The notes under the pieces: generated by a model
Told to the model about the DNA's origin: nothing
What the model saw: the letters and a program-made list of their open reading frames with translations, nothing else
The model's database searches: none
Part shown: in pieces, positions 1 to 5,890 of the stretch
Position numbering within the stretch: position 1 is the first letter of the stretch
How the letters are laid out: each line of letters begins with the position of its first letter
Made by a program: the position numbers and the translations under genes
Assembly (NCBI GenBank): GCA_003523945.1
Contig: DOFS01000446.1
Location: 1-6,932 of the forward strand
DNA length: 6,932 nt
DNA from: Nitrospiraceae bacterium
GTDB lineage: Bacteria; Nitrospirota; Nitrospiria; Nitrospirales; UBA8639
Direction of reading: 5' to 3'

Positions 1-466
1 TGGCAATATGCATGGCCGTGGGAAAAACATCATTGGAAGACTGGCTGCGATTGCAGTGATCATTCGGATGAACCGGCGTTTTTGATCCGAGCGTCCCGCC
101 CAGACGTTCGATGGCCAGATTGGCAATCACCTCATTGGCGTTCATGTTTGATTGCGTGCCAGAACCGGTTTGCCAGATTACCAGGGGGAAGTGATCGTCC
201 AACTTGCCGTCGATCACATCCTCTGCCGCATCAGCAATGGCCTTGCCGGTAGTTTCATCAATCGTGTTCAGGACCATATTGGATAGAGCCGCACAACGTT
301 TGACGATACCCAACGCCCGGATCAGAGGGCGAGGCAAACGTTCGTGGCCAATTTGAAAGTTTTCCAAGGAACGTTGGGTCTGTGCACCCCAATATTTGTC
401 TGCCGGCACAGGGATGGAACCAAAGGAGTCGGTTTCGATACGAACGCCTGCTGTGTTTTTTCTCAT
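1..466 (-). CDS. fumC: Fumarate hydratase class II (N-terminal part, truncated by window edge)
   Basis: Cytoplasmic TCA-cycle enzyme that reversibly hydrates fumarate to L-malate; class II fumarases are iron-independent homotetramers of about 460 residues. Only the first 155 residues are in the window; the rest lies beyond position 1. Translating the minus strand from the ATG at 464-466 gives a typical class II start ([25 protein letters not shown]), then the substrate-binding stretch [11 protein letters not shown] (about residues 102-112) and [14 protein letters not shown] (about 133-146), which in characterised fumarases contributes active-site and B-site residues. These separate it from aspartase and argininosuccinate lyase only by overall resemblance, so aspartase is a remote alternative. 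AGGGG at 471-475, 4 nt upstream, supports this start. It lies 20 nt downstream of the DUF421 gene on the same strand and is probably co-transcribed with it. No frameshift or missing motif is seen in the visible part. Confidence 0.95.
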   Translation of the reverse strand, partial: MRKNTAGVRIETDSFGSIPVPADKYWGAQTQRSLENFQIGHERLPRPLIRALGIVKRCAALSNMVLNTIDETTGKAIADAAEDVIDGKLDDHFPLVIWQTGSGTQSNMNANEVIANLAIERLGGTLGSKTPVHPNDHCNRSQSSNDVFPTAMHIA

Positions 467-486
467 GGATCCCCTATCGGCATCGT

Positions 487-1035
487 TTACCTGTTGGTGT
501 GTATGGGTGGAATGTCCGAAGGTTGACTGACCCCTGTGAGGCTCGACTCTCCGGAGCCCCCGCCACTTCGGACTACACTGAAGGAGCCGTCGGTCTCCAA
601 CACCACCGCCTGTACCTCATCCAACGTCGCCACTCCTGCGTTCCGAACCGCGGCTCGCACCTCATCTTCAGTCACCCGTGTCCAACGCAAGGCGGCAGGT
701 AAAAATACACCCTGATATAACAGCAACGTCGGTTCCCCGGTGGCCAGCTTACGCACCCACCGGACACGGACACTGGACCACGTCACAACAAACTGCATTC
801 CGATCAGCAGAGCCAAGGCCAGGACCCCCTGAGCCAAGGTCACGTCTTTGTTGAGCAAAATGGTTGCCAGCGTGGACCCAAGCGCGACGGTCACCACCAA
901 ATCAAAGGCATTCATCTTGGAGAGGGTACGTTTGCCGAACAACCTGAGGAGCGTGATAAGGCTGACATAGGCCAGAACGCTGATCAACCCCGTTCGGAAC
1001 AGCGCCTGCCAATTATCAAAGAAGATATGTTCCAC
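487..1035 (-). CDS. DUF421 / YetF-like integral membrane protein
   Basis: A 182-residue inner-membrane protein of the DUF421 (YetF) family. The biochemical role of the family is not settled; some Bacillus members affect spore germination or membrane traits. Three membrane segments are visible at about residues 14-33, 43-61 and 66-86. The family signature [24 protein letters not shown] runs from the end of the first into the second. A soluble C-terminal domain follows (about 90-157) with the usual pattern of a short beta stretch, [20 protein letters not shown], and [12 protein letters not shown]. The last ~25 residues are Ser/Gly/Pro-rich and look disordered. The GTG start at 1033-1035 is chosen because a perfect AGGAGG (1041-1046) sits 5 nt upstream and it begins just before the first membrane helix; the frame stays open to an ATG at 1170, but that adds 45 residues with no family resemblance. 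The gene ends 20 nt before fumC, so the two are probably one operon. Confidence 0.9.
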   Translation of the reverse strand: MEHIFFDNWQALFRTGLISVLAYVSLITLLRLFGKRTLSKMNAFDLVVTVALGSTLATILLNKDVTLAQGVLALALLIGMQFVVTWSSVRVRWVRKLATGEPTLLLYQGVFLPAALRWTRVTEDEVRAAVRNAGVATLDEVQAVVLETDGSFSVVRSGGGSGESSLTGVSQPSDIPPIHTNR

Positions 1036-1040
1036 TTTGT

Positions 1041-1046
1041 CCTCCT
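1041..1046 (-). promoter_or_regulatory. Ribosome binding site that decides the DUF421 start
   Basis: The minus strand reads AGGAGG, a full match to the anti-Shine-Dalgarno core, 5 nt before a GTG codon. No comparable site precedes the upstream in-frame ATG at 1170. It therefore fixes the GTG at 1035 as the start. Confidence 0.8.
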
Positions 1047-1108
1047 GATGAGCCGCCCCTCGCTGGCAGCCCGCATCGAGGATCCGACTATGTCCTTCGA
1101 GTAGATTA

Positions 1109-1137
1109 ATCTTACCAATTTCTCCCGTCAGTCTAAA
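1109..1137 (-). promoter_or_regulatory. Candidate sigma70-like promoter for the DUF421-fumC unit
   Basis: On the minus strand, TTTAGA (1132-1137) and TAAGAT (1109-1114) are separated by 17 nt, each matching 4 of 6 consensus bases. The predicted transcript would start near 1102 and leave a leader of about 65 nt before the DUF421 GTG. This is pattern matching only, and matches of this quality occur by chance. Confidence 0.25.
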
Positions 1138-1432
1138 TTCGGATGGTCGAAACGACCTCCAGCCGCCCATTTATTTCGCTGATGGCCAAGAGCCAGGATA
1201 TTGACTGCCCCACGCAACAGGCGAGCCAAGTATATGCAGGGCCCATGCTTTTTATCTTTTGGGGGTGCAATGCCACCCGGAAGGAAAATGTCAGCAGCTC
1301 CCCGCAGAATCGAGTCGTCGATCCATTGGATGGCTGCATGGGGGTAATGACCCCGTCTGCCCCGTTCGCGATTTCATTTTGGGAGCCTCGGAACCACCAT
1401 AAAGCAAAAGGCACCGGAGTCACTACGTATCT

Positions 1433-1464
1433 CGCAGAATCCCCGCGATTAGAAGCGTTCTGCG
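1433..1464 (-). terminator. Hairpin just downstream of the DUF1152 stop codon
   Basis: CGCAGAA (1433-1439) pairs perfectly with TTCTGCG (1458-1464), and an inner CGC (1444-1446) pairs with GCG (1455-1457) across a 4-nt bulge and an 8-nt loop. It starts 16 nt after the stop codon of the minus-strand DUF1152 gene, where a 3' end is expected. No U-run follows on the minus strand, so it is not a classic intrinsic terminator; it may stabilise a 3' end or act with Rho, or be chance. Confidence 0.3.
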
Positions 1465-1480
1465 TTGAAGCCAATCTTAT

Positions 1481-2515
1481 TTATAAGGGCATTCGAGTGC
1501 GAAGACGTATTGAAATTGACGCCGTAACCTCCAAGACTTTACGCAGGGCATCTCCAAAGGTACGGGTGTCCCTCAAAAGCGGCAAAAACAAATTGCGCTG
1601 CGCTACCGCATCTAAATCAAAGCACCAATACAGCGGCATCAAGGGTGATATCCAGAGGGGACTTCCCTTGGTCTTTTCAATGAGATGATAATCACCAAAG
1701 TGGCCCCGTACAGCCGAAATCAGCGAGGAATTGATGACACTTGAATCTTGTAGAGGTTGACCTTGAACGAATAGTACGGCCTCTTCAAAGTTCCGGTAAG
1801 ACTCCATCTTAGACAGCAAGGCGCAGGCTCCCAGAAATCCACCTGTTTGCGTTAACTCTGCCACATTTTCAAAGATGTGGGTGTAAGTGATGTCTTGTTC
1901 GGCCCCCATCGCCACGCAGGCGAGCAGGCGTGTCTCTACTTGCCTCAACTCATGGACAGCGAAAAGCGACGTTGCATCTTCGATCAGCGTCCCCTTCTCG
2001 GCTTCATCACCGCGTATCAAGCTGTCCACGCCACCATCAATGAGTAAAATTCCGTCAATGGAAAGATACTCGACCAGGAGGCGATAGTTCTCGAGCAACG
2101 GGGCCGCACCAGTCTTTTCAAAACACCAAACGGTGATTGTCTCACCATGTTTCTCTTTAAACCAACGGGCAAGATGAAATTCTGGAAAATAAGGGTAAAC
2201 CTGGCGAGAATCAGCGGTAACGCCAACTAACGTTTTAGACAGGCGAAGACCATGTTGAGCACCTTCGATATCAGCAAAACTCAAGTTAGCTAAATGAAGA
2301 TTGTGGCCGCGGCGCTTTAACTCGAAATAGATTGGCAACCCGCAAAATACGTCAAAGCCACCGCCCATCCCAGCGATCAGCAGGCTCTTACACTGCGCAA
2401 GTTGGTCAAATATCGGTAAGTTCAACTCCACACGGTTCACTTTTGTGTCATAAATCCCTAACCTAGAATGTGACGCCCGACCGAGTCGCTTGGGGAGCGG
2501 GATTGAAATACTCAC
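1481..2515 (-). CDS. DUF1152 family protein
   Basis: A 344-residue, probably cytoplasmic protein resembling the DUF1152 family, found in archaea and scattered bacteria with no established reaction. Two conserved-looking elements carry the call: a glycine-rich loop after a beta strand, SLLIAGMGGGFDVFCGLP (residues 44-61), reminiscent of a nucleotide-binding turn, and a second strand-loop, LLIDGGVDSLIRGDE (157-171), with acidic residues typical of the family. No signal peptide or convincing membrane helix is seen. The start is a GTG at 2513-2515 with an in-frame TGA two codons upstream, so it cannot extend; no good ribosome binding site precedes it, and the first ~25 residues are basic and low in family resemblance, so GTG codons at residues 26 or 29 are alternatives. 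It lies 83 nt downstream of the zinc-ribbon membrane protein on the same strand, suggesting co-transcription. Family assignment is from recall of motifs, not a search. Confidence 0.8.
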   Translation of the reverse strand: MSISIPLPKRLGRASHSRLGIYDTKVNRVELNLPIFDQLAQCKSLLIAGMGGGFDVFCGLPIYFELKRRGHNLHLANLSFADIEGAQHGLRLSKTLVGVTADSRQVYPYFPEFHLARWFKEKHGETITVWCFEKTGAAPLLENYRLLVEYLSIDGILLIDGGVDSLIRGDEAEKGTLIEDATSLFAVHELRQVETRLLACVAMGAEQDITYTHIFENVAELTQTGGFLGACALLSKMESYRNFEEAVLFVQGQPLQDSSVINSSLISAVRGHFGDYHLIEKTKGSPLWISPLMPLYWCFDLDAVAQRNLFLPLLRDTRTFGDALRKVLEVTASISIRLRTRMPL

Positions 2516-2598
2516 TGCTCAAGGAACAATGGTGAAAAAGCAGTTCAGAGAAAACCATCACGAAAATCTGGCATCCTGCCCTGCCCTTTCTGTCCAAG

Positions 2599-3048
2599 TC
2601 ACGTTAACCATTGGTAGATACCATACGTCAAAATCATAAAACCAATGATCACAGCCGCGATAATCGGTTTGTCCTGCCCAAGATCATCGACGCCTGCTTG
2701 TTTGGCTTTGGCTAAATCTTCAGGATGATACATGCCTTTTCGGCAAAATAAAATTGTGGCAAAAAACATCCCTGATACCGCCAGAAAAATATGAAGGGTA
2801 TAGGTAAAGGCCGTGAGCGCGTAATCACTATCTACTTGTGTTGCGCTGACCCCGAGGATGGCGGAGCAGGCCATCATGGCCAAGCAAAAAACGTTAATAG
2901 GCGTTTTAGCTTTGGTTACGGCGCTCCAACCGGTCTTTACATGGCTTGGCTGTTCAGAAAGGGAATGGATTGGATTTCCACACTTCACACAGAGTGCGGC
3001 TTGATCGGAAATCTCCTGCTGACACTCCGGGCATTTCACGAGACTCAT
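2599..3048 (-). CDS. Zinc-ribbon membrane protein, function unknown
   Basis: A 149-residue protein of unknown function. Residues 6-23 form a CPEC-X10-CVKC zinc ribbon (Cys 6, 9, 20, 23), as in the small zinc-ribbon domains placed at the N-terminus of many bacterial membrane proteins. A polar linker (about 28-49) follows, then hydrophobic segments at about 50-70, 82-101 and 129-147, so three membrane spans with the ribbon probably on the cytoplasmic side. A charged loop (HPEDLAKAKQAGVDDLGQDK, about 108-127) separates spans two and three. The ATG at 3046-3048 is well supported by AAGGAG (3056-3061) 7 nt upstream. The upstream small reading frame ends only 14 nt before this ATG and the DUF1152 gene follows after 83 nt, so a shared transcript is likely. 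The ribbon could bind zinc structurally or sense a partner; nothing in the sequence chooses between these. Confidence 0.85.
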   Translation of the reverse strand: MSLVKCPECQQEISDQAALCVKCGNPIHSLSEQPSHVKTGWSAVTKAKTPINVFCLAMMACSAILGVSATQVDSDYALTAFTYTLHIFLAVSGMFFATILFCRKGMYHPEDLAKAKQAGVDDLGQDKPIIAAVIIGFMILTYGIYQWLT

Positions 3049-3055
3049 CAGTTCA

Positions 3056-3061
3056 CTCCTT
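3056..3061 (-). promoter_or_regulatory. Strong ribosome binding site of the zinc-ribbon gene
   Basis: The minus strand reads AAGGAG with 7 nt to the ATG at 3048. It begins 1 nt after the stop codon of the upstream small reading frame (3063-3065), an arrangement that would allow ribosomes finishing the small frame to reinitiate. Confidence 0.75.
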
Positions 3062-3062
3062 A

Positions 3063-3191
3063 TTAAACCTGAGTAATAGGAACGTTGGCGTCGACACCAG
3101 CTAAGGCCAGGCGAGACAAAAATTCGGCCGAACCAGGCAGAAGAAGATCGACCGCTAAAAGCTGGACAACAAATCCATATAATCGGGGCAT
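3063..3191 (-). CDS. Possible 42-residue small hydrophobic protein or leader peptide
   Basis: On the minus strand an ATG at 3189-3191 opens a 42-codon frame ending in TAA at 3063-3065. The product begins MPRLYGFVVQLLAVDLLLPG, a hydrophobic stretch long enough for one membrane span, and continues with a more polar tail (SAEFLSRLALAGVDANVPI). AGAGGA at 3203-3208 is a fair ribosome binding site, with an 11-nt spacer that is slightly long. It ends 14 nt before the zinc-ribbon ATG and lies about 30 nt after the start point expected from the promoter at 3227-3255. The same frame stays open with coding-like residues for 20 more codons up to a TGA at 3252-3254, so the alternative is the decayed tail of a longer gene. 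I do not recognise a family. Other frames here also give short plausible peptides, so confidence is limited. Confidence 0.35.
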   Translation of the reverse strand: MPRLYGFVVQLLAVDLLLPGSAEFLSRLALAGVDANVPITQV

Positions 3192-3226
3192 ATGAGCAAA
3201 GATCCTCTCAGAATGACCGTAGGCCG

Positions 3227-3255
3227 ATTCTTGGGCATTTAATGAAATTAGTCAA
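3227..3255 (-). promoter_or_regulatory. Candidate sigma70-like promoter for the zinc-ribbon/DUF1152 unit
   Basis: The minus strand carries TTGACT (3250-3255, 5 of 6 consensus bases) and AAGAAT (3227-3232, 4 of 6) with an optimal 17-nt spacer. Transcription would begin near 3220, about 30 nt before the small ORF and about 170 nt before the zinc-ribbon ATG. This is the best promoter match seen in the window, but it is visual matching only. Confidence 0.45.
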
Positions 3256-3548
3256 GGCAAGAGTTATCGCGGCGGGCGATTTGAGAAATTAAAAAGGAAG
3301 AGACTGTTGTATCATTTCCTCATTAAAACACGTTGCTTACTTTAGAGTGGGAGCGACAACGGAAAACTTTCGTTCCAGCGGGCACGTTTCATAGATTGCA
3401 TGTATTCCTTTTCATTCTGAGTCTACCGAGGGAAATAACTTGTCTTTTCGGTGTTTTTGAACGAAGATTCCTTGTGGGCTCCTTGCAGATATTCCGCCGA
3501 TAACCGTATGGGAGCCTTAACCTTACCTAATATGTCGAAGTACTCACC
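3256..3548. other. Divergent intergenic region before the amidohydrolase gene
   Basis: The ~290 nt between the zinc-ribbon promoter and the plus-strand amidohydrolase contain no frame that looks coding. A weak plus-strand promoter candidate is TTGTCT (about 3440-3445) with GAAGAT 17 nt downstream. An inverted repeat GGCTCC/GGAGCC (3477-3482 with 3511-3516, extendable by G-U pairs) lies in the presumed leader of the amidohydrolase mRNA. Neither is strong. Confidence 0.3.
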
Positions 3549-4859
3549 ATGACTCCATACAGGCACATGAGCACAACATCAACATATCTTCTTCGGGCAA
3601 TGCTGTTTATCGTGACTGTCTTCTGTACTTCTTGCGACCTTTTGGGGGGCGCCTTCGATCATGAAACAAAAAATTTAGAGAAAGGAATCAGCGCGGAGGC
3701 ACGGACTCTGATGGACCGGGCGTTCGATGACATCCAGGGGGAAACACTCCGGGACTATCACGTGCACATGCTGGGTATGAACACGGCGCTGAATGGGACA
3801 TGGGTGAATGAAGGTTGGCAATCTCCCTGGAGCGGATTGACTCATTTTTTCCAGTTTGAAATCTATAAGAGTGCGGCGGTGATTACCGACGAGCAGCAAG
3901 CCGACGCCCAATACCTGGCTCGCTTGAAAGACCTTATTCAGTTCATGCCTGAACGGGGAAAGTTCGGCATTATGGCCTTCGATTTTTTTCATGATGAGCA
4001 GGGACGTCCCGATCGGGAGTTATCGACGTTTCATGTGCCCAATGAATATGTCATGAAAATATCCAGGGAGAATCCCGATATCTTTTTTCCCATCATCTCC
4101 ATCCACCCCTATCGGGAGGATGCGACGACCACACTACGTCATTATGCCGAACAAGGCGTTCGGTTTGTGAAATGGTTACCCAATGCCATGGGGATTCATC
4201 CGTCGTCCGACAGCATGCAGGATAAGCTCATCCCCTATTACCGCATCATGAAGGAGAACAACATGGTGCTGATTTCCCATACGGGGCTGGAGGCCGCCAC
4301 GGAAGCCGAAGCATACCAACGGTTGGGAAATCCATTATTATTAAAAAAGCCCTTGGACATGGGTGTGAAAGTCGTGATGGCTCATGTCGCCAGTTTGGGA
4401 GAATGTGAAAAAGAGGAGGCTGACATTTGTGCACCCGGAACACCGTATGTTGATCTGGCCATACAAATGCTTGAAGATCCCGCTTATGCAGATTTGGTAT
4501 TTGCCGATATTTCCGCCTTGACGCAATACAATCGACATCACAATCTGGATAAGATTATATCCAAACCCTCCATTCATGCCAGACTCATCAATGGAAGTGA
4601 CTATCCCCTGCCAGCAATCAATATCGTGATCCAGACACGATCACTGGTATCTTCGGGTCACATCTCAGCCGAAGAACGAGAAGCCCTTAATGAAATCTAT
4701 GACTACAACCCATTGCTGTTTGACTTCGTACTGAAACGAACTTTGCGCCATTCTACAACCGGTGCCAAGTTTCCACCTTCTGTGTTTGTCGAACACTCTG
4801 CCCTTTCCACTGACTGGAAGGAAGACCATCCCACCATGAATCGACCCAACCCGGTGTAA
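3549..4859 (+). CDS. Amidohydrolase_2-type metal-dependent hydrolase, probable lipoprotein
   Basis: A 436-residue TIM-barrel hydrolase of the amidohydrolase-related (PF04909-like) family, which hydrolyses or decarboxylates small substrates with a bound metal; the substrate here is unknown. Expected ligands are visible in order: DYHVH (His71, His73), Lys208 in RFVKWLPNAMGI, His244 in LISHTG, His279 in MAHVAS and Asp351 in NGSDYPLP. The N-terminus has a hydrophobic stretch (about residues 13-28) ending in FCTSC, so Cys29 could be lipidated and the enzyme anchored in the periplasm or outer membrane; Cys at the -3 position makes this lipobox atypical. The start is uncertain: the ATG at 3549 has no clear ribosome binding site, and the ATG at 3567 (residue 7) has only AGG 4 nt ahead; both keep the signal. 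The gene stands alone, divergent from the zinc-ribbon unit. No frameshift is seen. Confidence 0.88.
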   Translation: MTPYRHMSTTSTYLLRAMLFIVTVFCTSCDLLGGAFDHETKNLEKGISAEARTLMDRAFDDIQGETLRDYHVHMLGMNTALNGTWVNEGWQSPWSGLTHFFQFEIYKSAAVITDEQQADAQYLARLKDLIQFMPERGKFGIMAFDFFHDEQGRPDRELSTFHVPNEYVMKISRENPDIFFPIISIHPYREDATTTLRHYAEQGVRFVKWLPNAMGIHPSSDSMQDKLIPYYRIMKENNMVLISHTGLEAATEAEAYQRLGNPLLLKKPLDMGVKVVMAHVASLGECEKEEADICAPGTPYVDLAIQMLEDPAYADLVFADISALTQYNRHHNLDKIISKPSIHARLINGSDYPLPAINIVIQTRSLVSSGHISAEEREALNEIYDYNPLLFDFVLKRTLRHSTTGAKFPPSVFVEHSALSTDWKEDHPTMNRPNPV

Positions 4860-4955
4860 CGGACAAGGAAGGCATGTGGGTGTTCCTGATATGCCATCTT
4901 CTTCCTCAATTGAGAAACGCCACTGTGTTTTTAAAATTTTACAGCCAGCTGTCCT

Positions 4956-4973
4956 GATGTTGGATCCAGCATC
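4956..4973. repeat. 18-nt near-perfect palindrome
   Basis: The sequence GATGTTGGATCCAGCATC is its own reverse complement except for one pair (T/G, a wobble in RNA). It lies about 100 nt after the amidohydrolase stop codon. It could be an operator or a compact RNA hairpin, or chance; no second copy was seen in the window. Confidence 0.35.
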
Positions 4974-5291
4974 TCAGTCAAATTCCTCTTGTTCCTCTTT
5001 GCAAAAGGAAAAACTGCATTTCACATCTTTCCGTTTTCTCCATCGGAGAACTGCCCTTGTTCTTGCTTCCAAGGACTCCATTGGATGAATCCATGGTTTT
5101 GGTTCAGGCTATAGGATCCAATCGATACCATTTCTCAGACCAAAAGAGAGAGTTTGCGTGGCAGGGATGTGCCTTCAGCGACACACCGGAGACCACTCAT
5201 TTCACATGCAGCTTGGCCCCCCTGAGGGGAAGACCTTTTCAGAAAATTGTGCTAATCTTTCGTTAAATTAGTACTGCAGTGTTCCCATCTC

Positions 5292-5322
5292 AACTAAGAA
5301 AAACCATTCGGTCTTAGTTTTT
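5292..5322 (+). terminator. Rho-independent terminator-like hairpin
   Basis: AACTAAGA (5292-5299) pairs perfectly with TCTTAGTT (5312-5319) around a 12-nt loop, in which ACC and GGT can also pair to give a bulged, tighter hairpin. The plus strand then runs into a T-tract (5318-5322). The stem is AT-rich, so the terminator would be weak. It lies 433 nt after the amidohydrolase stop and about 95 nt before nfeD, so it may end a long 3' region or an unannotated RNA, or attenuate a transcript entering nfeD. Confidence 0.45.
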
Positions 5323-5416
5323 ACGATACGGCGACCGATACAACACAAACGGCATCGAACGGATTCCCCCGGTCCACCCTGGCGTCGTTTCTACAACACA
5401 AAGGAGTGGCATAACC

Positions 5417-5890
5417 ATGCTTTGGTGGCATTGGTCAATCATGGGCCTGGTGTTAATCGGGTTGGAAATCCTCACGCTGGGAGGCCTCGGCAATTTTTAT
5501 TTTCTGTTTTTCGGGGTTGCAGCCCTGACGGTTAGCGCACTGACTTGGATAAGTCTGACCGAAGCCGCTTGGCTGCAGTGGTTGTGCTTCGTGCTCTTTG
5601 GAATCCTCTCGCTGTTTGCCATGAGAAAACCCCTTCAAGGAAAAGGCTTCTTAATGGAGAAGGATGAAGTTCCGGTGGACTCCATGGTCGGAGAGTTGGC
5701 CACCGTTCTGGAAAATTTGGAGGCTCAACGAATAGGCAAGGTGGAACTCCACGGATCGAGCTGGACCGCCCGTAATGCCGGAACATTTACCATCAGCAAA
5801 GGATCACAGGCCAAAGTTATTCGAGTTGAAGGGTTGACGCTCTGGGTTCAAGCGGACCCGATCGCACAGGAGGAATCTCATGTCGGGTGA
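5417..5890 (+). CDS. nfeD: NfeD-family membrane protein (short form, OB-fold tail)
   Basis: A 157-residue inner-membrane partner of SPFH proteins; NfeD proteins are thought to help organise or regulate stomatin-like assemblies in membrane microdomains. Hydrophobic segments lie at about residues 7-23, 25-45 and 52-69, with the typical GLEILTLGGLGNFYFLFFG turn between the first two. After a charged linker (about 71-88) comes an OB-fold domain (about 90-147) with the family pattern VGELATV, IGKVELHGSSWTA, ISKGSQAKVIRVEGLTLWV. The length matches the short NfeD class, which lacks the N-terminal ClpP-like protease domain of long forms. AAGGAG (5401-5406) lies 10 nt before the ATG, acceptable if slightly long. 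The gene overlaps the SPFH gene downstream by 11 nt, so the pair is translated from one mRNA. Confidence 0.9.
   Translation: MLWWHWSIMGLVLIGLEILTLGGLGNFYFLFFGVAALTVSALTWISLTEAAWLQWLCFVLFGILSLFAMRKPLQGKGFLMEKDEVPVDSMVGELATVLENLEAQRIGKVELHGSSWTARNAGTFTISKGSQAKVIRVEGLTLWVQADPIAQEESHVG
5868..5873 (+). promoter_or_regulatory. Ribosome binding site of the SPFH gene inside nfeD
   Basis: A perfect AGGAGG lies within the last codons of nfeD, 6 nt before the ATG at 5880. Together with the 11-nt overlap it fixes this start and suggests coupled translation of the two proteins. Confidence 0.8.

Larger units (their letters stand above)
1036..1480. other. 445-nt stretch without a supported gene
   Basis: Reading frames stay open here on both strands (minus 1133-1474, plus 1143-1688), but neither translation shows a domain, a membrane pattern or a good ribosome binding site, and the plus one runs antisense into the DUF1152 gene. 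What can be seen are the candidate promoter near 1109-1137, two short stems (GGGTG/CACCC at 1263-1278 and GGGGT/ACCCC at 1341-1354) and the larger hairpin at 1433-1464 just after the DUF1152 stop codon. I see no tRNA, repeat array or transposon end. Confidence 0.5.
4860..5416. other. 557-nt stretch without a supported gene
   Basis: Two plus-strand frames stay open (4876-5088 from GTG, 5057-5266 from TTG), but both lack ribosome binding sites and recognisable content. A minus-strand frame of 36 codons from an ATG near 5130 is equally unsupported. The stretch contains an 18-nt near-palindrome at 4956-4973, a small CCCC/GGGG stem at 5219-5229 and a U-tailed hairpin at 5292-5322. It is long for a simple spacer, so a 3' untranslated region or a small RNA ending at the hairpin is possible but unproven. 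Confidence 0.45.

Noticed and set aside
382..702. 106-codon plus-strand frame
   Set aside because: Antisense to fumC and the DUF421 gene, both supported by clear family motifs.
1036..1170. N-terminal extension of the DUF421 gene to the ATG at 1170
   Set aside because: The extra 45 residues show no family resemblance, whereas the GTG at 1035 has a perfect AGGAGG 5 nt upstream and begins right before the first membrane helix.
1263..1278. GGGTG/CACCC stem as an intrinsic terminator
   Set aside because: Only 5 bp, and the T-rich run lies before the stem on the plus strand rather than after it on either strand, so it does not fit termination.
1133..1474. 113-codon minus-strand frame in the gap between the DUF1152 and DUF421 genes
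   Set aside because: The translation has no recognisable domain or membrane pattern, no good ribosome binding site was seen, and its end overlaps the candidate DUF421 promoter.
1143..1688. 181-codon plus-strand frame
   Set aside because: It runs antisense into the conserved DUF1152 gene and its product resembles no family; the open frame is likely chance.
3219..3260. Alternative minus-strand peptides in other frames over the small ORF region (for example one starting MPKNRPTVILRGS)
   Set aside because: Only 27 codons, no ribosome binding site, and its ATG lies inside the promoter spacer; recorded because it shows that chance coding-like frames occur here.
4876..5266. Two overlapping plus-strand frames (4876-5088 and 5057-5266)
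   Set aside because: They begin with GTG and TTG, have no ribosome binding sites, and show low-complexity Ser/Leu composition rather than any domain.
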